Source: an uncultured Clostridium sp. (GTDB lineage Bacteria > Bacillota > Clostridia > Lachnospirales > Lachnospiraceae). From it: 25,637 bases of DNA. Under the pieces are notes generated by a model, which saw only the letters and a list, made by a program, of their open reading frames with translations, ran no database searches and was not told the DNA's origin. A program made the position numbers and the translations under genes. Of the stretch, positions 7,265-15,562 are shown in pieces (the stretch's first letter is position 1; each line of letters starts with the position of its first letter). Location of the stretch: the NCBI GenBank assembly GCA_900551135.1, contig URUX01000012.1:1-25637 (forward strand), given 5' to 3'.

Positions 7265-9135
7265 TGCATTTTTTTAGTCAGAATCCAGGTATCCAAACGG
7301 CTTCGGATAACCGAAAAAGGAGCCGGACCAATATCAAGCATTAGTTTATGAAATTCTTTTGCATTAAATTTATCGCCAAGTTCGCGTTCGGCCTGTTCCC
7401 GCATCTCGCAAAACTCCATATACCCCACGTAATAAGTTAAATAGTATCCTGGATTTTCAATCAGGGTCTGATAAATTTCGGATACGATATTAGAATTTTC
7501 TACGTCATAATAGTCAGATAAATAGTCGCGGGTCTGATTTTCATCCCAGCCAAAATAATTAATATTTAAATCTAATAGGGCATTTAACCCAATGCTGGCA
7601 GAAGAATTGTATTTCAGGATTTGGGCTCCGTCCGGATCAACCCCATTGTGAAAGGAGTAGGATAAAAATTCAGAATACAGTCCCCAACCTTCCGAATAAC
7701 CGTTAAAGGATAGCAGACAGCGGATCGGACATGGATTGGTACTGTAAAAATATATATTTTGATATAAGTGGCCTGGATAGCCTTCGTGGGCTAATGTGGT
7801 GTATAAGTATTGGGTAATGCCATTATTCTGTTCCATATTGAGATAGATTACATTTTCGTCATACCGATCCACAGGAGGAACCATGTAAAGGGCAGGAGAT
7901 AAAATATCCCTTAGTTCCGGAGCCACATATTTGATGGTATACTGATGCTCTGGGATTTCCGGAAATTCTATGGAGATTTCCTGTTTTAAAGAAGTCAGGA
8001 TTTCTTCAGGATCAGAAGGTGAAAAGGCAAAGGTTCCTACCTGATCCACCAGTTCAGGACGGTTTCGGATGATGGCGGCCATTGCAGCGATGTCTGCCAC
8101 ATTTTTCTTTTCAATAGCATTTTTTAAATCATTCATACTGGTGTATGAGGTTCCCGTATTAGAACGGACTAAATACTCAAAATATTTCTTGCCGTCAGGA
8201 TAGTGACACAAGCCGCCTTTATACTGTCCGGTTCCTTTTAACTGGGAAAGACCGGATACAAGCTCCTGGTAAGCTGGTATGCACTGTTCCGATACAATCG
8301 TGCGATTTTGCTGGATATACGCCTGTTTTTCTTCATCTGTCAGAGAAGAAAACTCTTCTAACCGGGTAACAAAAGAAGTATGAAGGAGATTATATTCTGC
8401 ATCAATCATGTAGGGCTGGCAGGATTCAATAATGTGGTCTGCCGCTGTATCCCCGCAAAATAATCCGGCAGCAGAACGTTCCTGTTCAAAGGTCAGGATC
8501 TGGTCAAAAAATTCGTCCATATTGGAAAGCAGTTCCAGATACTCATCAATATCTTTTTTGGTATAAAAGCGGTATTCCGAAAGGATAACCGGCAAATCAA
8601 TCTGGATACCGGTTATGGAGGTAAGGGGAGTCTGATATAATTCAATTCCCTCTAATAAAAGTTCGGTATCCAGATGTTCATTTAAAATATCTAAGGTCAG
8701 AACCTGTTCATTACTCAAAAGAGAACGGTTAAAGCTGTCCAGCTGGGAATCCAGAGCCTGGAGTTCCATTAAGTTTTTCTGTATGTCAGAAACAGAAAAA
8801 TCTCCAAAACTGCAAGGATAATCGGTAATACCATAGCGGCTCGGATCGCTGATGCTGTAGTGAAGAGTCAGCAGGGAATCGGTCAGAGAATCCCGAAAGG
8901 TTTCGTCCATTAAGTCATCAAATCGGGCCTGTTCTTTTGCAGCAGCTTCTTTTTGCGCGTTGGTATGTCCAAGATTGTTTTGGCTGGTATCTGCTTCTGA
9001 GGCTGCTGATGAAGCTGGTATTGGCGCTTCAGGGCGCTGAATGGAACAGCCATTGAGCAGGAGTGCGCCGGATACAGCAGCAGCCAGCGCCAGAGAGGAT
9101 AATGTTTTACTATGAAAATGTGCTGATAAATGCAT
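7261..9135 (-). CDS. DUF885-family lipoprotein, putative zinc metallopeptidase
   Basis: A 624-residue exported protein with a type II signal peptide (SGALLLNGC, lipidated Cys30) and a Ser/Ala-rich spacer to about residue 60, so it is expected at the outer membrane face. The rest matches the DUF885 family. The signature is HEGYPGH at 450-456, an HExxPGH variant of the HExxH zinc motif, followed by GYSEGWGLYSEF around 479-490, which supplies the third metal ligand region in this family. Few members have a tested substrate; peptidase activity is inferred. It has a good ribosome site (CAGGAGGACAGCGA before the ATG) and its own sigma-A promoter. Length and motifs look intact. It stands alone, convergent with the GerMN-like lipoprotein. 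Confidence 0.88.
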   Translation of the reverse strand: MHLSAHFHSKTLSSLALAAAVSGALLLNGCSIQRPEAPIPASSAASEADTSQNNLGHTNAQKEAAAKEQARFDDLMDETFRDSLTDSLLTLHYSISDPSRYGITDYPCSFGDFSVSDIQKNLMELQALDSQLDSFNRSLLSNEQVLTLDILNEHLDTELLLEGIELYQTPLTSITGIQIDLPVILSEYRFYTKKDIDEYLELLSNMDEFFDQILTFEQERSAAGLFCGDTAADHIIESCQPYMIDAEYNLLHTSFVTRLEEFSSLTDEEKQAYIQQNRTIVSEQCIPAYQELVSGLSQLKGTGQYKGGLCHYPDGKKYFEYLVRSNTGTSYTSMNDLKNAIEKKNVADIAAMAAIIRNRPELVDQVGTFAFSPSDPEEILTSLKQEISIEFPEIPEHQYTIKYVAPELRDILSPALYMVPPVDRYDENVIYLNMEQNNGITQYLYTTLAHEGYPGHLYQNIYFYSTNPCPIRCLLSFNGYSEGWGLYSEFLSYSFHNGVDPDGAQILKYNSSASIGLNALLDLNINYFGWDENQTRDYLSDYYDVENSNIVSEIYQTLIENPGYYLTYYVGYMEFCEMREQAERELGDKFNAKEFHKLMLDIGPAPFSVIRSRLDTWILTKKMQ

Positions 9136-9207
9136 TCGCTGTCCTCCTGTAAATAATATCCATGGTAATAATTCGGGACTGCGGGACGCCCGAAACGATT
9201 ACTATTC

Positions 9208-9236
9208 ATTATATATTATATTTCTGTGAAATACAA
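9208..9236 (-). promoter_or_regulatory. Sigma-A promoter of the DUF885 gene
   Basis: On the minus strand, TTGTAT (9231-9236) and TATAAT (9208-9213) are 17 bases apart. Transcription would start near 9201, about 66 bases before the start codon. Confidence 0.75.
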
Positions 9237-9250
9237 TCATTCATCAGACC

Positions 9251-9279
9251 TTGACAAAGTTGTGGGAAACGGTTAGACT
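9251..9279 (+). promoter_or_regulatory. Promoter of the T-box/metG transcript
   Basis: A consensus TTGACA (9251-9256) with TAGACT (9274-9279) 17 bases downstream. Transcription would begin near 9286, just ahead of the T-box stem I. Confidence 0.75.
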
Positions 9280-9285
9280 TACCAT

Positions 9286-9587
9286 ATATTTGAAAAAAGC
9301 AGTGAAGAGAAGAGTATGCGGACCATCCGTTTTACAGAGAATCCCGGTTGGTGAGAAGGGAAAAGGGAAAATTCGCAGAAGATGGCCTTGGAGCTTCGCG
9401 GCTGAGAATATCTGGACAAAGGTTATCAACCCAGACCGGTATTTTAGGCAGCGACGGGAGCGCCCGTTACAGTGTGGGACTGTACCTGCAGTCCATGAGG
9501 CCTGTTCCGTGAGGTTCAGGTGAATTAAAGTGGTAACACGGGATAGTATCTCGTCTTTAAGTGTAAATTTAAAGGCGGGATTTTTTA
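9286..9587 (+). ncRNA. T-box leader (tRNA-Met-sensing riboswitch) of metG
   Basis: This about 300-base leader has the ordered parts of a T-box. The stem I start is GTGAAGAGAAGAGTA; the distal-loop region is AGAGAATCCCGGTTGGTG. The specifier region reads GAAG-ATG-GCC-TTGGAGC, placing an AUG (methionine) codon at 9382-9384, which agrees with the downstream gene. The linker contains GCGCCCGTTACAG. The T-box itself is AATTAAAGTGGTAACACGGG (9523-9542), whose UGGU bulge would pair with the ACCA end of uncharged tRNA. The competing terminator is 9548-9560 paired with 9569-9581 (13 bp), followed by TTTTTT. Uncharged tRNA-Met should stabilise the antiterminator and allow metG expression. Confidence 0.93.
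9548..9587 (+). terminator. T-box-controlled intrinsic terminator
   Basis: ATCTCGTCTTTAA (9548-9560) pairs with TTAAAGGCGGGAT (9569-9581), followed by a T-run. The 5' arm overlaps the end of the antiterminator region, as expected for mutually exclusive T-box structures. Confidence 0.88.
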
Positions 9588-9664
9588 TCGTATTGGGTAC
9601 GGATTTTGATAAGACGGTCTGATGCGGTGAAAAGGCTCCGCTGATGTTAGAAAGAGAGGATAAC

Positions 9665-11638
9665 ATGACACAGAAAATGAAAAAACCGTATTACATTACA
9701 ACGGCAATTGCCTATACCTCCGGCAAGCCTCATATTGGCAATACCTATGAGGCGGTTCTGGCAGATGCCATTGCCCGTTATAAGAGAGAACAGGGATATG
9801 ATGTATTTTTCCAGACCGGTACAGATGAACACGGTCAGAAAATCGAGTTAAAGGCACAGGATGCGGGAGTAACTCCAAAGGAATTTGTAGACGGTGTGTC
9901 TTCCGAGATCCGCAGTATCTGGGATATGATGAATACATCCTACGATAAATTTATCCGTACCACTGACGAGTACCATGAGGCTCAGGTTCAGAAGATTTTT
10001 AAGAAACTGTATGATCAGGGAGATATTTACAAAGGATATTATGAGGGACTTTACTGCACTCCCTGTGAATCCTTCTTTACAGAATCCCAGCTGGTAGACG
10101 GCAAATGTCCGGACTGCGGACGCGAAGTACAGCCTGCAAAAGAAGAAGCATATTTCTTTAAAATGAGCAAATATGCGCAGAGATTAATTGATTATATCAA
10201 TGAACATCCGGATTTCATTCAGCCTGTATCCCGCAAAAACGAAATGATGAACAACTTCCTGATTCCCGGACTTCAGGATTTGTGCGTTTCCAGAACTTCT
10301 TTTAAATGGGGAATTCCGGTCAGCTTTGATCCAAAACATGTAACCTACGTGTGGCTGGATGCGCTGACCAACTACATTACTGGAATTGGATACGACTGTG
10401 ACGGTGAGAGCAGCGAACAGTTTGGAAAATTGTGGCCTGCAGATCTGCATTTAATCGGAAAAGACATTATCCGTTTCCATACAATTTACTGGCCGATTTT
10501 CCTGATGGCTTTAGATCTTCCGCTGCCCAAGCAGGTATTTGGCCACCCATGGCTGTTACAGGGCGACGGCAAAATGAGCAAATCCAAAGGAAACGTTCTT
10601 TACGCAGATACCCTGGTAGATTTCTTTGGTGTAGATGCAGTCCGTTATTTTGTGCTCCATGAAATGCCTTTTGATAATGACGGCGTGATTTCCTGGGAAC
10701 TGATGGTAGAGAGGTTAAATTCTGATTTGGCAAATATCCTGGGCAACCTGGTAAATCGTACCATTTCCATGAGCAATAAATACTTTGGCGGAGTAGTAAC
10801 ATCAACCGGAGTGAAGGAAGAGGTAGATGAGGACTTAAAGGCAACGGTTTTGGAAGCAGTTAAGAAAGTGGATGCAAAAATGGAGCAGCTCCGTGTTGCA
10901 GATGCTATTACAGAAACATTTGGAATTTTCCGCCGCTGCAATAAGTACATTGATGAGACCATGCCATGGAGTCTCGCAAAGGACGAGGCCAAAAAAGAGC
11001 GTCTGGAAGAGGTTCTGTATAATCTGGCAGAGGCAATTACCATTGGTGCATCTCTGCTCGCATCCTTTATGCCGGAAACTTCTGCAAAGATTTTGTCCCA
11101 GTTAAATACAGAGAAACGCAGTCTGGAAGAAATGGACAGCTTTGGCAAATATCCATCCGGCAGCCAGGTAACAGAGAAGCCGGAAATCCTGTTTGCCCGT
11201 ATGGATATCAAGGAAGTTATGGAAAAAGTAGAAGCAATGCAGGCAGAAGCTGCAAAGGAAAACGGTGAAAAAGAGGAGACTCCGGAAAATGTCATTGATT
11301 TAGAAGCAAAACCGGAGATTACCTATGATGATTTTGCAAAACTTCAGTTCCAGGTTGGAGAAATTATTGCGTGCGAAGCAGTAAAGAAATCCAAAAAGCT
11401 TCTTTGCAGCCAGGTTCGGATCGGATCTCAGGTTCGCCAGATTGTAAGCGGTATTAAGGCGCATTACACACCAGAAGAAATGGTAGGAAAAAAAGTTATG
11501 GTAGTGACCAACTTAAAACCGGCTGTTTTGGCAGGAGTGAAGTCAGAAGGCATGATTTTATGCGCAGAGGATGCAGAAGGAAATCTGGCTCTGATGAAAC
11601 CGGAGAAAGATATGCCGGCAGGAGCAGAGATCTGCTAA
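9665..11638 (+). CDS. metG: Methionyl-tRNA synthetase
   Basis: A 657-residue class I synthetase that charges tRNA-Met. The HIGH motif is HIGN at 23-26 in TSGKPHIGNTYE. A four-cysteine zinc knuckle is C131-TP-C134...C148-PD-C151, and KMSKSKGN starts at residue 303. The anticodon-binding helical domain follows. The C-terminal part (about 555-657; FAKLQFQVGEIIACEAVKKSKKLL... GIKAHYTPEEMVGKKVMVVTNLKP) is the appended OB-fold tRNA-binding domain that dimerises many bacterial MetRS. A Glu/Lys-rich linker precedes it. I chose the ATG at 9665, with AGAGAGGA just upstream; an earlier in-frame ATG at 9644 precedes the ribosome site. Expression is controlled by the T-box leader. tatD and rsmA follow on the same strand. 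Confidence 0.97.
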   Translation: MTQKMKKPYYITTAIAYTSGKPHIGNTYEAVLADAIARYKREQGYDVFFQTGTDEHGQKIELKAQDAGVTPKEFVDGVSSEIRSIWDMMNTSYDKFIRTTDEYHEAQVQKIFKKLYDQGDIYKGYYEGLYCTPCESFFTESQLVDGKCPDCGREVQPAKEEAYFFKMSKYAQRLIDYINEHPDFIQPVSRKNEMMNNFLIPGLQDLCVSRTSFKWGIPVSFDPKHVTYVWLDALTNYITGIGYDCDGESSEQFGKLWPADLHLIGKDIIRFHTIYWPIFLMALDLPLPKQVFGHPWLLQGDGKMSKSKGNVLYADTLVDFFGVDAVRYFVLHEMPFDNDGVISWELMVERLNSDLANILGNLVNRTISMSNKYFGGVVTSTGVKEEVDEDLKATVLEAVKKVDAKMEQLRVADAITETFGIFRRCNKYIDETMPWSLAKDEAKKERLEEVLYNLAEAITIGASLLASFMPETSAKILSQLNTEKRSLEEMDSFGKYPSGSQVTEKPEILFARMDIKEVMEKVEAMQAEAAKENGEKEETPENVIDLEAKPEITYDDFAKLQFQVGEIIACEAVKKSKKLLCSQVRIGSQVRQIVSGIKAHYTPEEMVGKKVMVVTNLKPAVLAGVKSEGMILCAEDAEGNLALMKPEKDMPAGAEIC

Positions 11639-11651
11639 ATGAGAAAGTCTG

Positions 11652-11684
11652 GCGCTGTGCGTCCTGAACCAGGGTGTACAGCGC
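11652..11684 (+). terminator. Hairpin after metG, weak terminator or processing site
   Basis: GCGCTGT (11652-11658) pairs with ACAGCGC (11678-11684), with an inner CCTG/CAGG stem. The following bases (TTCTTTGC) are only partly T-rich, so read-through from metG into tatD is likely. Confidence 0.45.
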
Positions 11685-11729
11685 TTCTTTGCAAATAGAA
11701 AGTTTTTTCATTTAAGGAGTTTTTATAAA

Positions 11730-12500
11730 ATGATATTTGACACCCATGCACACTACAATGACGAGGCCTTTGATGAAGACAGGGAATCCCTGATTAAAAG
11801 CCTTCCGGAAAACGGAATCCGTCTGGTGGTAAATGTTGGAGCAGATTTGGAGTCTACATCTGCTTCTATCCGGCTTGCAGAGCGGTATCCCTATTTTTAT
11901 GCATCTGCAGGCGTTCATCCCAGCGATACCGGTGAACTGGATGATGAGAAATTCGACTGGCTGACAACTCAGACCAGCCATGAAAAGGTGGCGGCAGTAG
12001 GGGAGATCGGTTTAGACTACTACTGGGATGAGCCAGAACGCAGCATTCAGAAAAAGTGGTTTGAGCGTCAGTTAGAACTGGCAAGGCAGGTAAAACTTCC
12101 GGTTATTATCCATAGCCGGGATGCGGCGAAAGACACTCTGGATATGATGAAAGCGTTAAAGGCAGGAGAAATTGGCGGCGTGATCCATTGTTTCTCCTAT
12201 GGAGTCGAACTGGCAAGAGAATTTTTAAATATGGGTTTTTATCTGGGGATTGGCGGAGTTTTGACATTTAAAAATGCCAAAAAATTAAAAGAAGTGGCAG
12301 AGTATGCGCCTGTGGACCGGATTGTGCTGGAAACAGACTGCCCTTATATGGCGCCGACACCAAACAGAGGAAAACGCAATTCTTCCTTAAATCTGCCCTA
12401 TGTGGCAGATGAATTAGCCAGGATTAAAGGGATAACCAGAGAACAGGCAGAAGAGATCACCTTTAATAATGGTTTGGAACTGTATCGTATTAAGAAATAA
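11730..12500 (+). CDS. tatD: TatD-family metal-dependent deoxyribonuclease
   Basis: A 256-residue TIM-barrel hydrolase. The metal ligands of the family are all visible: H6 and H8 in DTHAHYND, E92 in VGEIGLDYYW, H128 in IIHSRDA, H153 in VIHCFSYG, and D203 in LETDCPYMAPTPNRGKRN. E. coli TatD is a Mg-dependent DNase/exonuclease linked to DNA repair; the physiological substrate here is unknown. AAGGAG lies 9 bases before the ATG. The gene is followed 22 bases later by rsmA. In many Firmicutes the RNase M5 gene (rnmV) sits between these two and is absent here. Confidence 0.95.
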   Translation: MIFDTHAHYNDEAFDEDRESLIKSLPENGIRLVVNVGADLESTSASIRLAERYPYFYASAGVHPSDTGELDDEKFDWLTTQTSHEKVAAVGEIGLDYYWDEPERSIQKKWFERQLELARQVKLPVIIHSRDAAKDTLDMMKALKAGEIGGVIHCFSYGVELAREFLNMGFYLGIGGVLTFKNAKKLKEVAEYAPVDRIVLETDCPYMAPTPNRGKRNSSLNLPYVADELARIKGITREQAEEITFNNGLELYRIKK

Positions 12501-12522
12501 TGTTGTGAAAGAAAGGGATTAT

Positions 12523-13392
12523 ATGCAGGAAAAGTTAGGAAATCCCCAGAAAACCATAGAAATTATCCAGAAATATCAGTTTGCTTTTCAGAAAAAATTT
12601 GGACAGAATTTTCTGATTGATCAGCATGTACTGGAAAAGATTATCCGGGCTGCCGGTGTGGAAAAAGATGATATGGTTTTGGAAATAGGCCCCGGTATTG
12701 GCACTATGACCCAGTATCTGGCAGAAAATGCAGGAAAAGTAGTAGCAGTCGAGATTGATAAAAACCTGATTCCGATTTTACAGGAAACTTTGGCCGGGTA
12801 CGATAATGTAACGGTAATTAATGAAGATATTTTAAAGCTGGACATCAAGGCTCTGGCTCAGGAATATAATCAGGGAAAGCCGATTAAGGTAGTGGCGAAT
12901 CTTCCTTACTATATTACAACGCCGATTATTATGGGATTATTTGAAAGCGGCGTTCCCATCGATAATATTACGGTTATGGTACAGAAGGAAGTAGCAGATC
13001 GGATGCAGGCCGGGCCAGGAACAAAAGATTACGGAGCGCTGTCTTTGGCAGTTCAGTATTATGCAGAGCCATATATTGCAGCAAATGTGCCTCCAAACTG
13101 TTTTATTCCAAGACCCAATGTGGGTTCGGCGGTCATTCGTCTGACTCGTCATGACAAGCCGCCGGTAGAAGTAGCCGATCCGGTGCTGATGTTTGATTTG
13201 ATTCGCGCATCTTTTAATCAGAGAAGGAAAACTCTGCAGAATGGACTGAATAATGCACAGAATTTAAGCTTTACCAAAGAGCAGATTGGAACAGCCATTG
13301 AGCGTATGGGACTGCCTGCCACAGTTCGGGGAGAAGCGCTGACTCTGGAGCAGTTTGCAGGGCTGGCCAACTATTTGACTCAGATAAAATAA
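12523..13392 (+). CDS. rsmA: 16S rRNA dimethyladenosine methyltransferase (RsmA/KsgA)
   Basis: A 289-residue S-adenosylmethionine-dependent methyltransferase that dimethylates the two adjacent adenines in helix 45 of 16S rRNA during small-subunit maturation. Motifs seen are FGQNFLID near the N-terminus, the SAM-binding VLEIGPGIGTMTQYL and VAVEID, NEDILKLD, the catalytic NLPYYITTPI, then FIPRPNVGSAVIRL and FNQRRKTLQNGL. I chose the ATG at 12523, with GAAAGGGA upstream; an in-frame ATG at 12469 lies inside tatD and would add 18 residues unlike the family. Loss of this enzyme classically gives kasugamycin resistance. The gene is followed by strong hairpins. Confidence 0.96.
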   Translation: MQEKLGNPQKTIEIIQKYQFAFQKKFGQNFLIDQHVLEKIIRAAGVEKDDMVLEIGPGIGTMTQYLAENAGKVVAVEIDKNLIPILQETLAGYDNVTVINEDILKLDIKALAQEYNQGKPIKVVANLPYYITTPIIMGLFESGVPIDNITVMVQKEVADRMQAGPGTKDYGALSLAVQYYAEPYIAANVPPNCFIPRPNVGSAVIRLTRHDKPPVEVADPVLMFDLIRASFNQRRKTLQNGLNNAQNLSFTKEQIGTAIERMGLPATVRGEALTLEQFAGLANYLTQIK

Positions 13393-13420
13393 CGAGTAAG
13401 ACAATCAGAAAATAAGAATG

Positions 13421-13489
13421 GAAAAGCCGCAAGGCTGCGGAAGAGAAGGAAATACAGACTCCATTTTTCAGCAGCTCCAGCGGCTTTTC
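13421..13489. terminator. Long hairpin between convergent rsmA and nagB
   Basis: GAAAAGCCGC (13421-13430) pairs perfectly with GCGGCTTTTC (13480-13489), with an inner GGCTGC/GCAGCT stem. Read on the minus strand the stem ends in CTTTTC, which fits a terminator for nagB. Confidence 0.55.
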
Positions 13490-13493
13490 ATGT

Positions 13494-13517
13494 GTGCGCC
13501 TGGTGGCGCACGTTTTT
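13494..13517 (+). terminator. Rho-independent terminator after rsmA
   Basis: GTGCGCC-TGGT-GGCGCAC is a perfect 7-bp stem with a 4-base loop, followed by GTTTTT. It should end the metG-tatD-rsmA transcript. Confidence 0.88.
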
Positions 13518-13544
13518 GAGATAGTAATATCGGTTACTAATAAA

Positions 13545-14270
13545 TCAGAATTTAGACATAGCGGCTTCGTCTGCAATCAGGATTACATCAGGATGGAACT
13601 GAAGAATAGATGCAGGAACCTGTGGGGTGACAGGGCCGTTTACAACCTGATATAAGATATCTGCCTTGTCAGCGCCGGAAACCAGAATCAGAATTTTCTT
13701 TGCTTTCATAATGGTGCCGCATCCCATGGTATAAGCCTGTCTTGGAACATCATCAATGGAAGCGAAGAAACGTTTATTTGCTTCAATGGTCATTTCTGTT
13801 AAATCTACGCAGTGAGTTGTTTTGTCAAAATGATCGCAGGGTTCGTTAAAACCAATATGTCCGTCATGGCCAAGTCCTAAAAGCTGTAAATCTACGCCGC
13901 CCAAAGACTCGATAACTGCTTCATAACGAGCACATTCAGCATCTGCATCACTGTTGGTTCCGTCAGGAATGTTGGTGTTGGCAGGATCGATATTTACATG
14001 CTGGAACAGGTTGTGATTCATAAAGTAATAGTAACTCTGGTCATTGTCTTTGGTAATGCCGCGGTATTCGTCCAGGTTTGCAGATTTAATCTGAGAAAAA
14101 TCCAAATCGCCGGCATTGTAAGCAGCAACCAGATTTTTATATGTACCAATCGGTGTAGATCCAGTAGCAAGACCAAGAACGCTGTCTGGCTTTGCAATAA
14201 TCTGGGAAGCGATTACAGCCGCTGCCTTACGGCTCATTTCTTCATAATCTTTCACTTTGTAAATCTTCAT
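13545..14270 (-). CDS. nagB: Glucosamine-6-phosphate deaminase
   Basis: A 241-residue enzyme that converts glucosamine-6-phosphate to fructose-6-phosphate and ammonia, feeding amino sugars into glycolysis. Motifs are LGLATGSTPIGTY (phosphate loop), NLDEYRG with D67, and GLGHDGHIGFNEP with D136, H138 and E143, corresponding to the catalytic residues of E. coli NagB (D72, D141, H143, E148). The length fits the shorter Bacillus-type NagB. GGAGG lies 9 bases before the ATG, and a sigma-A-like promoter is seen upstream. No nagA is adjacent. The gene stands alone, divergent from the repeat-containing protein gene. Confidence 0.96.
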   Translation of the reverse strand: MKIYKVKDYEEMSRKAAAVIASQIIAKPDSVLGLATGSTPIGTYKNLVAAYNAGDLDFSQIKSANLDEYRGITKDNDQSYYYFMNHNLFQHVNIDPANTNIPDGTNSDADAECARYEAVIESLGGVDLQLLGLGHDGHIGFNEPCDHFDKTTHCVDLTEMTIEANKRFFASIDDVPRQAYTMGCGTIMKAKKILILVSGADKADILYQVVNGPVTPQVPASILQFHPDVILIADEAAMSKF

Positions 14271-14323
14271 TTCAAGAAACCTCCATTTTCTAAAAAATGT
14301 ATTACCTTTAAAACCTCACATAT

Positions 14324-14352
14324 AGGATATCATTTTCATAGCATAGTTTCAA
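14324..14352 (-). promoter_or_regulatory. Probable promoter of nagB
   Basis: On the minus strand, TTGAAA (14347-14352) and TATCCT (14324-14329) are 17 bases apart, giving a leader of about 45 bases. The -10 matches the consensus at four of six positions. Confidence 0.5.
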
Positions 14353-14387
14353 TGGGTAATTGCATAAACATAAATAGAGGTGATTGT

Positions 14388-15560
14388 ATGTCTAATTATA
14401 GGAGACTCATTTCATATATTTATGAATATGAAGGAAAAACAAAAGGGAGAAACGTAGGATTCGCAAAGCTGGAGGCCAGGGGAGGTCAGTGCAGAATCAA
14501 TGTTAATGTGAAGAAAATTTTTACCAACGGAGATGCCGGTATTTATCTCCTGTCTTCTGGAGGAGAGATCCCATTGGGAAAATTATTTTTGAGGGGAGGA
14601 AACGGGGAGTTCCGGACATCTGTACAAGTAGATAATGTAGAAGGAAGCGGTTGTGAGATGGACAGCTGCTATGGACTTGCAATTCATGAGCCAAAGGATG
14701 ACTGGCGTACGTATCGGACGATTTGGGAGGATGAAGTTACTTATGCGGCTGAAATTGAACTGTCAAAAGCAGCGCCGGAAAGAAAACCGGCTGTTATGGA
14801 GGAAGTTCAAAAAGCGGTGACGGAGATGGAACAGGAACTGGCAAGAGAAGAGGGGGCAGATGTGACTGTGTCAGGCGAGAAGGAGCAGCCTGTGTCAGAA
14901 CAGGCAAAGCCAGAAACTCTTCAGCCTGCAGCAGAACAGGCAAAGCCAGAAACTCTTCAGCCTGCAGCAGAACAGCCTAAACTAGAAACTCTTCAGCCTG
15001 CAGCAGAACAGGCAAAGCCAGAACAGATGGACTCTCAGACTGTACTGGAGGCAGTTCAGGCAGTATCCACCAGGGAAGGAGGATGGACGGGAGTCGGCGT
15101 CAGGGGAGAAAAAACAGAGCCGGTTTATGTTCCTCAGGCAGGCATTCCGGGAGAACTGGAAGGTTTGCGTTTGATTGAAGAACCGGAAGAAAATGCCGAT
15201 CAGGTGTGGAACAGGTTTGAAAAAATGTATCCCAAAACGCAGGCATTTGACAGTGAGCACGGTTGTGAGATATTGGTTATAAAACCTCAGGATATTGGTC
15301 TTTTGCCAAGGGAGGTATGGATTTATGGAAATAACAGCTTTCTGCTTCATGGGTATTACAATTATCGATATTTAATACTGGCCCGCCTGGAAAATCCCAG
15401 AGGAAAACCCAGATATCTGCTGGGCGTTCCAGGCCATTATTACAGTAATGAAAAATATATGGCAAATATGTTTGGATTTCCGCATTTTGTGCTGTCAAAA
15501 AAGCAGCCGTCCGGGGACGGCCGCTTTGGATACTGGTATACTGATATTCGGTTTTCCTGA
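14388..15560 (+). CDS. Repeat-containing protein of unknown function
   Basis: A 390-residue protein I do not recognise functionally; similar two-domain proteins occur in Lachnospiraceae (possibly the DUF6128 group, from memory). The N-terminal domain (about 1-125) is beta-rich, starts SNYRRLISYIYEYE and includes NVGFAKLEARGGQCRINVNVK. A charged linker follows, with tandem 12-residue EQAKPETLQPAA repeats from residue 171. The C-terminal domain (about 260-390) is aromatic-rich: EILVIKPQDIGLLPREVWIYGNNSFLLHGYYNYRYLILARL and LLGVPGHYYSNEKYMANMFGFPHFVLSKK. No signal peptide or membrane helix is seen. The ATG at 14388 has AGAGGTGAT upstream; the frame is open further back, but only opposite nagB. 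It ends 2 bases from the convergent activase gene, whose terminator lies inside its last codons. Confidence 0.85.
   Translation: MSNYRRLISYIYEYEGKTKGRNVGFAKLEARGGQCRINVNVKKIFTNGDAGIYLLSSGGEIPLGKLFLRGGNGEFRTSVQVDNVEGSGCEMDSCYGLAIHEPKDDWRTYRTIWEDEVTYAAEIELSKAAPERKPAVMEEVQKAVTEMEQELAREEGADVTVSGEKEQPVSEQAKPETLQPAAEQAKPETLQPAAEQPKLETLQPAAEQAKPEQMDSQTVLEAVQAVSTREGGWTGVGVRGEKTEPVYVPQAGIPGELEGLRLIEEPEENADQVWNRFEKMYPKTQAFDSEHGCEILVIKPQDIGLLPREVWIYGNNSFLLHGYYNYRYLILARLENPRGKPRYLLGVPGHYYSNEKYMANMFGFPHFVLSKKQPSGDGRFGYWYTDIRFS
14898..15023 (+). repeat. 36-bp tandem repeats encoding EQAKPETLQPAA
   Basis: Three and a half direct copies of a 36-base unit start at 14898, 14934, 14970 and 15006. Copies 1 and 2 are nearly identical at the DNA level; copy 3 has PKL for AKP. 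The high identity suggests recent expansion and possible length variation between strains. Confidence 0.95.
15497..15527 (-). terminator. Terminator of the radical SAM activase gene, inside the neighbouring coding region
   Basis: Read on the minus strand, AAAGCGGCCGTC-CCCG-GACGGCTGCTTTTTT forms a GC-rich stem with one mismatch ending in six T. It starts about 36 bases after the activase stop codon and lies within the final codons of the convergent repeat-protein gene. Confidence 0.85.
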
Positions 15561-15562
15561 CA

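Noticed and set aside
10645..11295. Long antisense open frame inside metG.
   Set aside because: Shadow of a well-conserved synthetase; serine-rich composition arises from the opposite strand's codon use.
13998..14387. Open frame extending the repeat-protein gene 130 codons upstream.
   Set aside because: It is antisense to nagB, whose motifs are certain, and the ribosome site and family-like start are at 14388.
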